Assembly (NCBI RefSeq): GCF_002910905.1
Contig: NZ_NEUE01000192.1
Coordinates: 1 to 51,339, forward strand
DNA: 51,339 nt
Direction: 5' to 3'
DNA from: Streptomyces sp. SM11
GTDB lineage: Bacteria > Actinomycetota > Actinomycetes > Streptomycetales > Streptomycetaceae
Shown in pieces: positions 1 to 8,960 of this stretch. Each line of letters opens with the position of its first letter. Within the stretch, counting starts at the first letter, position 1. The notes under the pieces were generated by a model. That model made no database searches, was not told the DNA's origin, and saw only the letters and a program-made list of their open reading frames with translations. Made by a program: the position numbers and the translations under genes.

Positions 1-1
1 C

Positions 2-1399
2 GTGCTGGAGGCCGGCGTCGACGGGGCCGGAGCCGTCGCCCAGTCGGCCCTCCTCCGCGCCGCCCACACCGCCCGGATCCGGCAGCTGCCGCGTGGCGCC
101 GGCGCCGCGCTGTCCGTCGTCACTCTGCTGCGTGCGGCCCGCGCCGGGGACCCGTCCTACCGCACCGCCGACCTAGTCACGGCCCTGGGCGAACTCCTGG
201 GCACCGCACACCGGGTGAGGAAAGCCTCCGGGGCGGAACTGGAGGCCGTCAGAGGCCGCGCGCGCCGCCCGTACAGCCCGGACGGCTCGCTGCGCCTGTA
301 CGGCCTGTTCACCGAACCCGTGGTCACCGACTCGGGGCACGGTGGCGTCCGCACCTGGGTCGCCGGATCCGACGGCCGCCTCTTCACCGTCGGCGACGTG
401 GCGCCCGGCGGCGTCGGGCGCGCCCTGGGCGTGGCCGACCGGGCGGTGCGCCTGGGGGACAGCGCGCTCACCCACCGGGAGCTGGGCCGGGCCGGCCTGG
501 CGGTCTCGGGGGCGACGGTCTCGCCGGACGGCAGACTGGGTGCGGGGAAGGGTGTGAAGGCCGTGACCGCCCGGGGTGCGGCGTGGACGGAGCCGCCGCT
601 CGCCGCCCTGTGGGAGACGCCGCCGTCCGAACAGGCCACCCGCGCCCTGCGGTCCACCTCGCGCTACGCGGACCCGGCCGGCGGAGGCAGCGACCTGCTC
701 TTCCTGGACGTCGAACTACTCGGCGCGGTACGGGAGCCGGGCGGCTCCTGCCTGCTTGCGCTGTGCGAGGGAGGCGTTCACGTCCGGCTCACCGTCGCCG
801 ACGACGACCCCGCGCTGGCCCACCGCGACAACGTGATGCTGCTGGCCACGGCACCGGGGACACGGTTGAGGATCATCGGCCGCCTGGTGCCCGCCCCGCA
901 CCCCCGGCTCACCCTCCTCGCCTGCTCGCACCCCAGCGGCGAGGGCACGATCGACCTCGGCCTCGACCGCCTGCGCCGCGCCGACCTCCCGGACCCGGCC
1001 GCCCCCGTGCACTCCGCCCCGTCCCAGCCCGGAGGGTCCGGCCCGCACTCGCCCCTGTACCTCCTGGAGCGCCGGGTCGAACAGACGGTCCCGGCCGGCC
1101 GCGCCGCCCTCGGCATGCTCGGCGACGTCACCGCCGAGACCCGCCGGATGCGCCGCGCCGGCCTCCCCACGGCCGCCGGACTCCTCACCGCACTGTGCAC
1201 CTCGGCGGCCCAACGCGATCGCGATCCCTTCGGCCGCCTGCTCCCTGCCGATACCGACGGCTTCGCCACCTACTGGCTGGCTGCCGCCCGTTACACGGCC
1301 GCCGTGGCCGAGTCCCTGTGCTCGGCAGCCTGGGAACCGACGCCGGGAGTGCCCGGACGCGGTGCCGTCCGTTCCGGATCAGGGGTCGGGAGGGACTGA
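2..1399 (+). CDS. Uncharacterised large protein, 5' end outside window
   Basis: The reading frame is open from the left edge to a TGA at 1397, giving 465 visible residues. The first GTG (position 2) is probably internal, because the sequence there already looks like mid-protein helix. I see no signal peptide or membrane segment. The C-terminal 80 residues are helical and end in a conserved-looking Tyr-Trp-Leu-Ala-Ala-Ala-Arg-Tyr-Thr stretch. From memory this resembles the C-terminal half of long Streptomyces proteins annotated as SWIM zinc-finger proteins, but the zinc-finger part would lie upstream, so that name is only a guess. Codon use is normal for the window, so it is a real gene; its function is unknown. 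Confidence 0.7.
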   Translation: MLEAGVDGAGAVAQSALLRAAHTARIRQLPRGAGAALSVVTLLRAARAGDPSYRTADLVTALGELLGTAHRVRKASGAELEAVRGRARRPYSPDGSLRLYGLFTEPVVTDSGHGGVRTWVAGSDGRLFTVGDVAPGGVGRALGVADRAVRLGDSALTHRELGRAGLAVSGATVSPDGRLGAGKGVKAVTARGAAWTEPPLAALWETPPSEQATRALRSTSRYADPAGGGSDLLFLDVELLGAVREPGGSCLLALCEGGVHVRLTVADDDPALAHRDNVMLLATAPGTRLRIIGRLVPAPHPRLTLLACSHPSGEGTIDLGLDRLRRADLPDPAAPVHSAPSQPGGSGPHSPLYLLERRVEQTVPAGRAALGMLGDVTAETRRMRRAGLPTAAGLLTALCTSAAQRDRDPFGRLLPADTDGFATYWLAAARYTAAVAESLCSAAWEPTPGVPGRGAVRSGSGVGRD

Positions 1400-1692
1400 G
1401 GCGCAACCTGCCCAGGCGTTGCCGGTTCCGACCGGCTGTGTGTATGCCTCGTGGGGAACCGAGCCGGGGAAGCGCCGGCGCCCGGGGCCCATGCGCGCAG
1501 TACATGGGGGCGTATGAACGGCCTGCGGATGGAGTTCCGCTCATGAAATCGGGCTCGGCAGCCTCCGTCCACCGGCACCGGTGACGGGCGCCGGACGCTG
1601 AAGAGCGAGCTCGAACCCATCGTGACGCCGCGCGCCGTGTGACCCCTTGCCCTGCTAGCGAAGTCCGAGCCGTCGCACGGCATCATGCAGGC

Positions 1693-2004
1693 ATGATCAC
1701 CATCCATCTGAAGTACGAGATCGACGCGGACAAGCTTGAGGATTTCGAGGAGTACGGTCGCCGGTGGGTCCGGCTCGTCCATCGTTTCGGCGGGACGCAC
1801 CACGGCTACTTCCTGCCGAGTGAGGGCGACAGCGACATCGCCTACGCCCTCTTCTCCTTTCCCGGCCTGGCCGCGTACGAGCAGTACCGCACGGACAGCA
1901 TGTCCGACCCGGAGTGCCAGGAAGCGTTCCAGCTGGCTCGTGACACCCGTTGCATCAAGCGGTACGAACGCCGCTTCCTCCGGCCTCTCGACGGCCCGGC
2001 CTAG
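1693..2004 (+). CDS. NIPSNAP family protein
   Basis: A 103-residue protein starting MITIHLKYEI and carrying the ferredoxin-like dimeric alpha/beta-barrel signature of NIPSNAP proteins: an N-terminal beta strand, a Phe-Glu-Glu-Tyr-Gly-Arg-Arg-Trp helix, a Gly-Gly-Thr-His-His-Gly-Tyr-Phe strand and a C-terminal Arg-Tyr-Glu-Arg-Arg-Phe strand. I chose the ATG at 1693 rather than an upstream in-frame start because the family begins at this strand. Members are small cytosolic proteins of poorly defined function, often near oxidoreductases. It stands alone here; the next gene downstream is a broken LysR regulator on the other strand. Confidence 0.85.
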   Translation: MITIHLKYEIDADKLEDFEEYGRRWVRLVHRFGGTHHGYFLPSEGDSDIAYALFSFPGLAAYEQYRTDSMSDPECQEAFQLARDTRCIKRYERRFLRPLDGPA

Positions 2005-2078
2005 GCCGCCGCCGGGAGGTGCTCGGCGCGCGATCCCGCCCGCTGTGCGCAGCGCTGTGATGACGGCCGCGGTCGTCA

Positions 2079-2527
2079 TCACAGCGGCGAGACCTCGATG
2101 CCCCGGGGTGCCGCGGCGGGCGGGGCGCGACAGCTCTGCCCCAGCACCACATCGACGGTGCCGATCGTGAGTTCTCGCAGGTGCGCCTGGCCGGTGACGA
2201 GGCAGGTCACGGCGAGCTGCGGGTGGTGTGAGCCCAGTGCGGTGAGTGCGGGAGCCACGATGATGGCGACGGTCGGCGGCAACGCGGCAACGCGGCAAGC
2301 GTGGCGGTGGCGCCGACCGTGCCCCTGGCCGCCGCGATGGTGCTCTCGGCTTCCTCTACGGCGGCGAGGGTCCGGTCGGCGTGTTCGAGGAGCACCCGTC
2401 CCGCCTCCGTCAGAGTCACGGCTCGCCCGTCGCGGCGGAGCAGATCGACTCCCACGTAGTGCCGCAGCGCGGACTTCGGCGCAGGGAAATCTTCGACCGC
2501 ATCGCCGCAGTTGCTCGGCCCGTCCAC
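2079..2527 (-). pseudogene. LysR-family regulator remnant, frameshifted
   Basis: Two minus-strand frames together make a LysR-like protein. The upstream part reads VDLLRRDGRAVTLTEAGR, the typical wing and linker helix of a LysR DNA-binding domain. The downstream part reads LPPTVAIIVAPALTALGSHHP and then ELTIGTVDVVLG, the start of the effector-binding domain. The frame changes exactly at an 8-bp tandem duplication (GGCAACGC twice, 2278-2293), which shifts the frame by two. The recognition helix upstream is missing or degenerate, and the effector domain stops after about 60 residues. The gene therefore cannot make a working regulator; what it once controlled is not evident. Confidence 0.7.
2278..2293. 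repeat. 8-bp tandem duplication (GGCAACGC)x2
   Basis: GGCAACGC occurs twice in direct tandem inside the LysR remnant and is followed by a partial third copy. Removing one copy restores the LysR reading frame, so this looks like the inactivating mutation. Confidence 0.75.
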
Positions 2528-3304
2528 GATTCGGTGACGAGTTCATGTCCGACGAGGAGACCGCCGCCGTCGGCCTGCGTGCCGGGTTTGGCCCGGGGCG
2601 CGGCTCCTACTGCCGCGGACGGTTCGGGGTGCGGACGTGGGGGCGTGCGAACATCCCCGCCGACGTCGACGTAGAGCGTTTCAACTGCTTGGCACGGCAG
2701 CTGATCGACACCGCCGACGCACTGCGTTCCGTTGCCCGATCCGGATCGCCCGGTGGCAGCGCGCCGAGCAACTCACCGACGAGCTGCGGACGCCGCTCTA
2801 CGCCACATCGACGGACCGGCAACGTACGGAACTCGCCCGACCCGTCGCGGCGTTGACCTCCCCTGGCCCGAAGGCCGGGCCGTCCGGCGAAGCGGGTGCG
2901 CCGGCACACCGAGGGGAGGCATGATCACCCCCACGCTGATCTCTCATGAGGGATGTTCGCCAACGGTCCACCCCACGGCCTATGTCGCTCCGACCGCCAC
3001 AGCCATGACCGACAGATCTGAGCCCCGCCGGAGAAGCGCGTCAGTCTCGGGGTCTCCGGAAGCGCGGCCGTCTCGGGGTCTCCGATGTTCCCCGTCGAGG
3101 TTCGAGCCCCACGCCGACCAGCATCCGTGAACAGCCGGGCCGCCGACCGTGCTCACTTCGGAAGTCGTCTCCGCGCCTGCGCGGGCCCATGGCCCACACC
3201 GGCCCTGAGGGGAACCAGGAGCAGGGGCCCGGCCACGCGCGGATCCGGAGCTATGGTTGCTTCCCTGAAACCTACCTGAGGAGGCGGGTGAACTGCCGGC
3301 CGCA
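2528..3304. other. Non-coding or degenerate stretch
   Basis: No confident gene. Around 2636-2860 two plus-strand frames contain protein-like fragments (ADVDVERFNCLARQLIDTAD, then DRQRTELARPVAALTSP) that could be the ends of a decayed small regulator, perhaps MarR-like; this is weak. A 15-bp direct repeat, GTCTCGGGGTCTCCG, lies at 3044-3058 and 3070-3084, 26 bp apart. A GAGGAGG ribosome-binding-like motif at 3278-3284 precedes the hydrolase gene. Confidence 0.4.
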
Positions 3305-3982
3305 GTGCTCGTTCACGGCCTGTACCACCGCCCCGAGCACTTCGCCGGGGTGGCGGAACCTTTGCGGGCCGAGGGAATCGACGTCCTCGTTCCCGAGCTT
3401 CACCGGGGCTCGCTGCCCGCTGACACCGCAGCGGTCCAGGCCGCTGTCGACTCGCTGGCGGAGCCTCCGCTCATGCTCGGACACTCCTACGGAGGGTCAG
3501 TGATCACCGGAGTGCGCGGAGCGCGGCACCTGGTCTATCTGACGGCCTTCGTGCCGGACACCGGCGAGAGCGCGGCCGCCCTGGGCGGGGCGTCCCCTCG
3601 GCTCCAGGACGCGATCGATCCCGAGCCCGACGGATCGACCAGCCTGCGTCCCGACCGGGCTGCCGACGTCCTCTACCACGACTGTTCCGGCCCTGTCGCC
3701 GCCTGGGCGGTCGGCCTGCTCCGCCCGCAGGCCCCCGGCTGCGGGCGAGGAGTTCCGACGCGTCACAGCTGGAAGGACACTCCCTCCACCTACGTCGTCT
3801 GTGGCCAGGACAGGGTCATCGCCCCGGCTCTGCAACGGAGGATGGCCTCGCGCTGCACCGAGGTGCGTGAGTGGCGGACAGGTCACTCCCCGTTCGTGGG
3901 GCAGCCCGGTCTCCTTGTGGAACTCCTGCGGGAACTGCTCGTACCCGGACACCGGCAAAAGCTTCCCAGCCGTGGTCCGTGA
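3305..3982 (+). CDS. Alpha/beta hydrolase
   Basis: A 225-residue alpha/beta-hydrolase-fold protein. It begins with the LVHGLYHRPEHF oxyanion strand, has the nucleophile elbow GHSYGGSV (Ser at about residue 61), an acid-bearing CGQDRVI strand near residue 170 and a catalytic His in TGHSPF near residue 196, so the triad appears intact. It is probably a cytosolic esterase or amidase of unknown substrate. The first in-frame start is GTG 3305, right at the first beta strand. A good GAGGAGG lies 21 bp upstream, better spaced for an out-of-frame GTG at 3288, so the true N-terminus may be a few residues longer or a small indel may be present. Confidence 0.8.
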   Translation: MLVHGLYHRPEHFAGVAEPLRAEGIDVLVPELHRGSLPADTAAVQAAVDSLAEPPLMLGHSYGGSVITGVRGARHLVYLTAFVPDTGESAAALGGASPRLQDAIDPEPDGSTSLRPDRAADVLYHDCSGPVAAWAVGLLRPQAPGCGRGVPTRHSWKDTPSTYVVCGQDRVIAPALQRRMASRCTEVREWRTGHSPFVGQPGLLVELLRELLVPGHRQKLPSRGP

Positions 3983-4008
3983 TGATCCACTAGGGCAGAG
4001 TGGGACCC

Positions 4009-4512
4009 ATGTCTACGTACGAGACGATGTCGTTCAACCTGGAGACCGAGCGCCTGATACTCCGGCCGTGGGCCGAGTCCGACGCCGCCGATTTCTCTGC
4101 CCTCCTCTCCGAACGGGGCAACGGGACGCCTCCGGTCGAGCGCATCCGGACGTCCATCGGGGAGCTGTTGGCCGCGACGGAGACCACGGGGATCGCCCTG
4201 CTGCCCGTCGAGCGCCGCGACGGGGGAGACTTCATCGGCTATTGCGGGTTGATCATCGGCCGCACCACCGTGGAGGAGCCCGAGATCGCGTATGAGCTTT
4301 TCCAGCACGCGCACGGGTGTGGTTACGCCACCGAGGCGGCGCGCGCGGTGCTCGAAGCCGCGGCGTCGACCGGTCGGAAGCGGCTCTGGTCGACCGTCAG
4401 GGCGTGGAACACGCCGTCGTTCCGTGTCCTGGAGAAGCTCGGTTTCGAGCGGGATCACATCACCACGGATGACAACGGCGAATTGGTGTGGCTCACGCGC
4501 TCGTTGCCGTGA
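4009..4512 (+). CDS. GNAT family N-acetyltransferase
   Basis: A protein of 167 residues beginning MSTYETMSFNLETERLILRPW, the hallmark start of RimJ/RimL-type GNAT enzymes. It continues with an FIGYCGLIIG strand, the acetyl-CoA pyrophosphate loop region (HAHGCGYATEAARAVLEAA) and the C-terminal NTPSFRVLEKLGFER motif. It should transfer an acetyl group from acetyl-CoA to an amine, possibly a protein N-terminus or a small amine; the substrate is unknown. A GTG at 4000 is an alternative start three codons upstream. It is the only gene on its transcript as far as I can see, convergent with the YciI-domain gene. Confidence 0.88.
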   Translation: MSTYETMSFNLETERLILRPWAESDAADFSALLSERGNGTPPVERIRTSIGELLAATETTGIALLPVERRDGGDFIGYCGLIIGRTTVEEPEIAYELFQHAHGCGYATEAARAVLEAAASTGRKRLWSTVRAWNTPSFRVLEKLGFERDHITTDDNGELVWLTRSLP

Positions 4513-4571
4513 GGCGGGCCAGCGCCCCCGGCGCCCCGGTCCACGACCACGATCCACCGACCCCCGAGCCG

Positions 4572-5138
4572 TCAGTCGCGGCCACCGCGCTGCCAGCGCT
4601 GGGATGTGAGCGACACCGGCCCGCCGGCGAGCCGGTCCGCCAACGGCTGGACCAGACTCCGGGCCTCGTCCGGGAGCGCCCGTACGGCCGCGACCAACCC
4701 CGTCGTGCGGTCCCGGCCGTCATCGACCAGGGCGGCCACGAAGCTCGGCCGGCCGTCCGGATCCGCGGCAGCCAGCCACTGCTCGGTGTCGCCCGGCGTG
4801 TGGGTACGCGGGGACCACCGGGCGGTGACGAGCGTGTACAGGACGCCCGCCACCGGTTCGCGGGGCAGTAGCACCACCACCGGGGCGGCCATGAACTCCC
4901 GGTAGAGACCGGCCTTCCAGAAGGGCTCCTCGGTCGCGAACCGTTCCGCGGCGGTACGATCGGTCAGGTCGACGACATGGACGCTGCCCGTGTGCTCCTC
5001 CCCGTCGTCGGACAGGGTGGGGCCGCGGATTATCAGCCTGTCGGCGAACCGGTCCATATAGGACCAGTGCTCCTCGGAGAGTTCGTCCAGTTGGTCCGCG
5101 ACATCCGGCTTGTCCTGTGCGTGTACGTAGAACGGCAT
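4572..5138 (-). CDS. YciI-domain protein
   Basis: A 188-residue protein. Residues 1-95 form a YCII-like ferredoxin fold: an MPFYVHAQDKPD strand, a helix with HWSYMDRFADRL, and the VHVVDLTDRTAAERFATEEPF strand-helix typical of YciI proteins. The second half (about residues 96-188) has no family I recognise but is predicted alpha/beta with a helix rich in Ala, Arg and Leu. ATG at 5138 is chosen because upstream in-frame residues are Cys- and Arg-rich and not protein-like. It is divergent from the phospholipase C gene. Function unknown; YciI proteins are proposed to be small enzymes acting on diverse carbonyl or peroxide substrates. Confidence 0.8.
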   Translation of the reverse strand: MPFYVHAQDKPDVADQLDELSEEHWSYMDRFADRLIIRGPTLSDDGEEHTGSVHVVDLTDRTAAERFATEEPFWKAGLYREFMAAPVVVLLPREPVAGVLYTLVTARWSPRTHTPGDTEQWLAAADPDGRPSFVAALVDDGRDRTTGLVAAVRALPDEARSLVQPLADRLAGGPVSLTSQRWQRGGRD

Positions 5139-5267
5139 GCCGAGACCGTACCGGGATGCTGCCGGGAGCAGGTGGGGTAGTACGGCGGACAGGCGGAGCC
5201 CGGTGCACGCGTCCGGGCACGCGTCCGGCGTACGGCCGACGTTAACCGATCCGTCACGGCCTCTTCC

Positions 5268-5309
5268 GTTCTGTTCGGTTCTCTTGGAACATCCTGTTCG
5301 CTTCTGTTC
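5268..5309. promoter_or_regulatory. GTTC-rich repeats upstream of phospholipase C
   Basis: GTTC occurs at 5268, 5273, 5278, 5296 and 5306, and GTTC(5)GAAC forms an inverted repeat at 5278-5290. Streptomyces PhoP boxes are direct repeats starting GTTCACC; the match here is only to the GTTC core, so a phosphate-control site is possible but weak. The location, 30-70 bp upstream of a secreted phospholipase, is what makes it plausible. Confidence 0.3.
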
Positions 5310-5335
5310 CCCACATTCCAAGAGGCCCCTCACTC

Positions 5336-7402
5336 ATGGCTGATATGAATCGACGTCGCTTCTTCCAGACGGCCGGTGCGACGGCGGGACTCGCCGCGTT
5401 GGCGGGCAGCATCGACCGCGCCGCCGCCATCCCCGCCCACCGTGCTTCCGGGACGATCCAGGATGTCGAGCACATCGTCGTCCTGATGCAGGAGAATCGT
5501 TCCTTCGACCACTACTTCGGGGCGTTGAAAGGGGTACGGGGGTTCGGGGACCCGCGGCCCGTGACGCTGCCGAGCGGGAAGCCCGTCTGGCACCAGGCCG
5601 ACGCGGCGGGCAAGGAGACATTGCCGTTCCATCCGACCGCGGACGATCTGGGCATGCAGTTCCTCCAGGGCCTCAACCACGACTGGGAGGGCGGCCACCA
5701 GGCGTACAACGACGGGCGTTACGACCGTTGGATACCGGCCAAGACACCGACGACGATGGCCCATCTGACCCGGGACGACATTCCCTTCCACTACGCGCTC
5801 GCCGACCGCTTCACCGTGTGCGACGCCTACCACTGCTCGTTCATCGGGGCCACCGATCCCAACCGCTACTACCTCTGGTCGGGCCACACCGGCAACGACG
5901 GCACCGGTGGCGGGCCCGTCCCCGGCAACGAGGAGCGGGGCTACGGCTGGACGACGTATCCCGAGCGGCTGGAGGAGGCCGGGATCTCCTGGAAGATCTA
6001 CCAGGACATCGGCGACGGTCTGGACGGCCCCGGCGGTTGGGGCTGGATCGACGACGCCTATCGGGGCAACTACGGTGACAATTCGCTGCTCTACTTCGAC
6101 AAGTACCGCGACGCCCAGCCCGGGGACCCGTTGTACGAGAAGGCGCGCACCGGCACGAACGTGGCCGGCGGCGACGACTACTTCGACGGCATCGCCGCCG
6201 ACGTCCGAGCCGGAACGCTGCCGCGGATCTCCTGGGTCGCCGCACCGGAGGCCTTCACCGAGCACTCCAACTTCCCCTCGAACTACGGCGCCTGGTACAT
6301 CGCGCGACTGCTGGACGCGCTGACGTCCGACCCCGAGGTGTGGAGCCGGACCGCCCTGTTCATCACCTATGACGAGAACGACGGCTTCTTCGACCACGTC
6401 GTACCGCCCCACCCGCCGACCTCCGCCGACCGGGGCCTGTCCACGGCCGACACCTCGACCGAGGTGTACGCGGGCGGCCCCTCGTACGGCCCCGGTGTCT
6501 ACGGACTGGGGCCGCGCGTCCCGATGCTGGTCGTCTCTCCCTGGAGCACCGGCGGCTACGTCTGCTCCGAGGTCTTCGACCACACCTCGGTGCTGCGGTT
6601 CATGGAGCGGCGCTTCGGCGTGCGCGAGCCGAACATCTCACCGTGGCGGCGTGCCGTCTGCGGCGATCTGACCTCCGCCTTCGACTTCTCCCGCACCGAG
6701 CCCGCCCCGGACGACCTGCCCGACACCGCCGCCTACGAGCCCCCGGACCGCGAGCGGCACTCCGACTACCGGCCCACCCCGCCCGCCGTCGGATCACTGC
6801 CGAAGCAGGAGCCGGGCAGCCGACCCGCCCGGCCGCTGCCGTACGCCCCGTACGTCGACGGCGCCGTCGACGTGGGCACCGGGAAGATCGTGCTCACCTT
6901 CAGCCCGGGGACGGCGGCCGGCGCGCAGTTCTACGTCACCTCCGGGAACCGGACCGACGTCCCGTGGACGTACACCGCCGAGGCGGGCAGGACGGTGTCG
7001 GACGCCTGGAACTCCGCCTACTCCGGCGGCACCCACGACCTCACCGTCCACGGCCCCAACGGCTTCCTGCGTACGTTCAGGAGCCCGGGTTCCACCGCCG
7101 GTCCCGAGGCCACAGCCCGCCACAACGACGGGAGCGGCAATCTCGATCTGACCCTCGCCAATCCCGGCGACACCGAGGTCCGCCTCACCCTCGCCAACGC
7201 CGACGCCTACGGGGGCGCGGAGCAGACGGTCACCGTCCGGCCCGGCGCCACGGTGTCGCGCACCGTGGACCTGCGGGCGGGCAAGCGCTGGTACGACGTG
7301 TCCGTCACGGCCGAGGGGGACCCGGTCTTCCTGCGCCGCTTCGCCGGTCATGTCGAGACGGGGGCCGCCGGGGTCAGCGACCCGGCAACGGCCACCGCCT
7401 GA
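5336..7402 (+). CDS. Tat-exported phospholipase C, phosphocholine-specific
   Basis: A 688-residue secreted enzyme that should hydrolyse phosphatidylcholine or sphingomyelin to the lipid alcohol and phosphocholine. The N-terminus carries a twin-arginine signal (residues 5-11, NRRRFFQ, then a hydrophobic Ala/Gly stretch ending near AAAIPAHRA), so export is folded and Tat-dependent. The catalytic phosphoesterase domain starts at about residue 40 with QENRSFDHYFG, the metal-binding motif of non-haemolytic PLC and acid phosphatase AcpA, and continues with TDPNRYYLWSG, SWKIYQD and TYDENDGFFDH. Two C-terminal beta-sandwich repeats (about residues 500-590 and 595-680) match the DUF756 domains of bacterial PLCs. 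Length and layout fit the full-length family. ATG 5336 follows a purine-rich site (AAGAGG). Confidence 0.93.
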   Translation: MADMNRRRFFQTAGATAGLAALAGSIDRAAAIPAHRASGTIQDVEHIVVLMQENRSFDHYFGALKGVRGFGDPRPVTLPSGKPVWHQADAAGKETLPFHPTADDLGMQFLQGLNHDWEGGHQAYNDGRYDRWIPAKTPTTMAHLTRDDIPFHYALADRFTVCDAYHCSFIGATDPNRYYLWSGHTGNDGTGGGPVPGNEERGYGWTTYPERLEEAGISWKIYQDIGDGLDGPGGWGWIDDAYRGNYGDNSLLYFDKYRDAQPGDPLYEKARTGTNVAGGDDYFDGIAADVRAGTLPRISWVAAPEAFTEHSNFPSNYGAWYIARLLDALTSDPEVWSRTALFITYDENDGFFDHVVPPHPPTSADRGLSTADTSTEVYAGGPSYGPGVYGLGPRVPMLVVSPWSTGGYVCSEVFDHTSVLRFMERRFGVREPNISPWRRAVCGDLTSAFDFSRTEPAPDDLPDTAAYEPPDRERHSDYRPTPPAVGSLPKQEPGSRPARPLPYAPYVDGAVDVGTGKIVLTFSPGTAAGAQFYVTSGNRTDVPWTYTAEAGRTVSDAWNSAYSGGTHDLTVHGPNGFLRTFRSPGSTAGPEATARHNDGSGNLDLTLANPGDTEVRLTLANADAYGGAEQTVTVRPGATVSRTVDLRAGKRWYDVSVTAEGDPVFLRRFAGHVETGAAGVSDPATATA

Positions 7403-7429
7403 CGACGAAGAGGGCCTCAACAGCGAGGC

Positions 7430-7464
7430 GGCGGGGCCCGGACCTTCTCCGGTCCGGCCCCGCC
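7430..7464. terminator. Hairpin between convergent genes
   Basis: GCGGGGCCCGGACC at 7431-7444 pairs with GGTCCGGCCCCGC at 7451-7463, with a single bulged C and a short loop. It lies between the convergent phospholipase and DUF2510 genes and can serve both. Confidence 0.75.
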
Positions 7465-7489
7465 GGTCGCGTGCTGCCGGGCGGCCCGT

Positions 7490-8407
7490 TCAGACGGCTC
7501 CGCCGGTGCTTCCTCCGGCGCCGGACGCGGCCTTGATCTTGCCAGTGATCTCGTCCATGACGGACAGCTCCGGTGCGTCCTTGTTGATGTCGAACCCGGA
7601 CCGGACCACGACGAGCATGTCCTTGGAGGCGGGGGAGGGGAACACCAGCGATTCCACGTAGCCGTCGTCGCCCTTCTCCGTCACCACCTTCCAGCGCACG
7701 GCATAACCCTTGCCGCCCGCCACGGTGACGGCCTCGGACTTCAGCTCCTCGTGCGAGACGAGCTTCCCGTAGGTCTTTCCGCCGTAGGACTCCTTGGCGT
7801 TCACCGCGATGTCCTTCTTGGCCGCTTCCTCCGGTGTCTCAGCGGTGAGCTTCATGGCGGCCGCCGGGGCAGAGAACACGCCGCCGCGCACGCAGGTCTC
7901 GGTGGTGTCGCCGGGGCAGGTGTGCTCACCCGTCGTCAGGTTGGCACCGACCGCCCCGGACGTTCCCTTCCACCCCTTGGGCACCGGGAGGCTGATCCCG
8001 GCGGCCAGGTCCGTGGCGTAGCCCGGTTCGGTCGGCGGGAGCTGCTGGCCGGGCCCCTGGCCGTCGTCGTTCTCCCCGCCGTTCCCCTGGCCGCCCGTTC
8101 CGCCGTCCTTCTCGCCGCCGTCCGGTGCGTCCGTCGGGTCGGGGGCGGCGGACGGGGAGGAGGCCGCGGTGTCCGGCCGGCCGTTGCCGTCCTCGCCCAG
8201 CAGATACACGCCGCCCCCGATGGCGGCGAGCACCACGGCGCCGACCGTCACGGCGACGCCGACGCGGATCCAGCGGCGGCGTGCCGCGCCGGGCGACGCG
8301 CGTACGTGGCCGGTCCACTGCACTCCGTCCCACCAGCGTTCCTGAGCGGGGCCTTTGCCTGAGTGCCCGGGGTCTGGATGCCAGCCGGGCGGGGTCATCT
8401 GGGTCAC
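7490..8407 (-). CDS. DUF2510 membrane protein
   Basis: A 305-residue protein. Residues 4-30 are a DUF2510 motif (PPGWHPDPG then QERWWDGVQWTGH). Residues 45-70 make one membrane helix, followed by a Pro/Ser/Asp/Gly-rich linker (residues 75-130). Residues 135-300 form an exported beta-rich domain containing Cys residues in TCPGDTTETCVRGG that could form a disulfide. The likely topology is cytosolic N-terminus and extracellular C-terminal domain. Start choice is GTG 8407 or ATG 8398; neither has a strong ribosome-binding site. Function unknown; such proteins are common Streptomyces surface proteins. Confidence 0.85.
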   Translation of the reverse strand: MTQMTPPGWHPDPGHSGKGPAQERWWDGVQWTGHVRASPGAARRRWIRVGVAVTVGAVVLAAIGGGVYLLGEDGNGRPDTAASSPSAAPDPTDAPDGGEKDGGTGGQGNGGENDDGQGPGQQLPPTEPGYATDLAAGISLPVPKGWKGTSGAVGANLTTGEHTCPGDTTETCVRGGVFSAPAAAMKLTAETPEEAAKKDIAVNAKESYGGKTYGKLVSHEELKSEAVTVAGGKGYAVRWKVVTEKGDDGYVESLVFPSPASKDMLVVVRSGFDINKDAPELSVMDEITGKIKAASGAGGSTGGAV

Positions 8408-8614
8408 GGGGGCAGCCTATGCGGACCGGGTGAGAATCACATGAACTGCCCGCAGGTACTCACCCGCGTACGCCCGCCCGCGTGCCCCCGACGGTCCGCC
8501 GAGGATTTCCCCGACGACCGCGATGTCCCGGGCCCGGGGGCCCGGACCGTGCCGCACGGCGGGGCGCCGCGACTTCAGGAGCCGGGAGGGTTTCTGTACC
8601 GGGAGGGAGACATC

Positions 8615-8893
8615 GTGCCCACGTACGACGAGCGGCCGCGTGATCTGGAGGAGCGACTGCGTCGCGACGATCCCGGGTTCGCCGAGGTGATGTCCGGCGG
8701 GACGCCGCGCACCCGGCGCGAGTACCACCGCCGCGATGTTTGGCTCGGGCTCGCCATCGGGCTCGCCGCACTGGGCACCGGCATTGCCGTGGGCCAGGGC
8801 CCCCTTCCGGCTGGTGGAAGGCCCCACCCGGACCTCTTGGGTCATGGGTTAGAGGGGCCTTCGTGCGTACGGGAGCGGAGCCGGCGTGCGTGA
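8615..8893 (+). CDS. DUF3040 domain protein, C-terminus abnormal
   Basis: GTG 8615 sits 8 bp after GGGAGG, giving a 92-residue protein. The N-terminal half is a clear DUF3040 protein: a basic cytosolic segment (DLEERLRRDDPGFAEVM, then RREYHRRDVW) followed by one membrane helix (WLGLAIGLAALGTGIAVGQG). Family members normally have a second hydrophobic helix after this. Here the sequence becomes GPLPAGGRPHPDLLGHG, unlike a membrane helix, and overlaps a GC-rich hairpin at 8817-8862. The 3' end is therefore probably truncated or shifted. Function of the family is unknown. Confidence 0.65.
   Translation: MPTYDERPRDLEERLRRDDPGFAEVMSGGTPRTRREYHRRDVWLGLAIGLAALGTGIAVGQGPLPAGGRPHPDLLGHGLEGPSCVRERSRRA
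8817..8862 (+). terminator. Hairpin overlapping the end of the DUF3040 gene
   Basis: GAAGGCCCC (8817-8825) pairs perfectly with GGGGCCTTC (8854-8862) across a 28-nt loop. It overlaps the annotated coding end, supporting the idea that the original gene ended earlier or was altered here. Confidence 0.45.
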
Positions 8894-8902
8894 GGTCCGA
8901 CC
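8894..8902. promoter_or_regulatory. Operator-like palindrome GGTCCGACC (gntR promoter)
   Basis: GGTCCGACC followed by ACA lies 58 bp upstream of the gntR start; the identical 12-mer recurs upstream of lutA. It fits the GGTC-N-GACC core bound by LldR/FadR-type GntR regulators and suggests autoregulation. Confidence 0.7.
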
Positions 8903-8960
8903 ACATGCTCGGTGTGACATGGGCTGCATGTCCGGATCCGGCCGATGCAGGGAGTGACGG

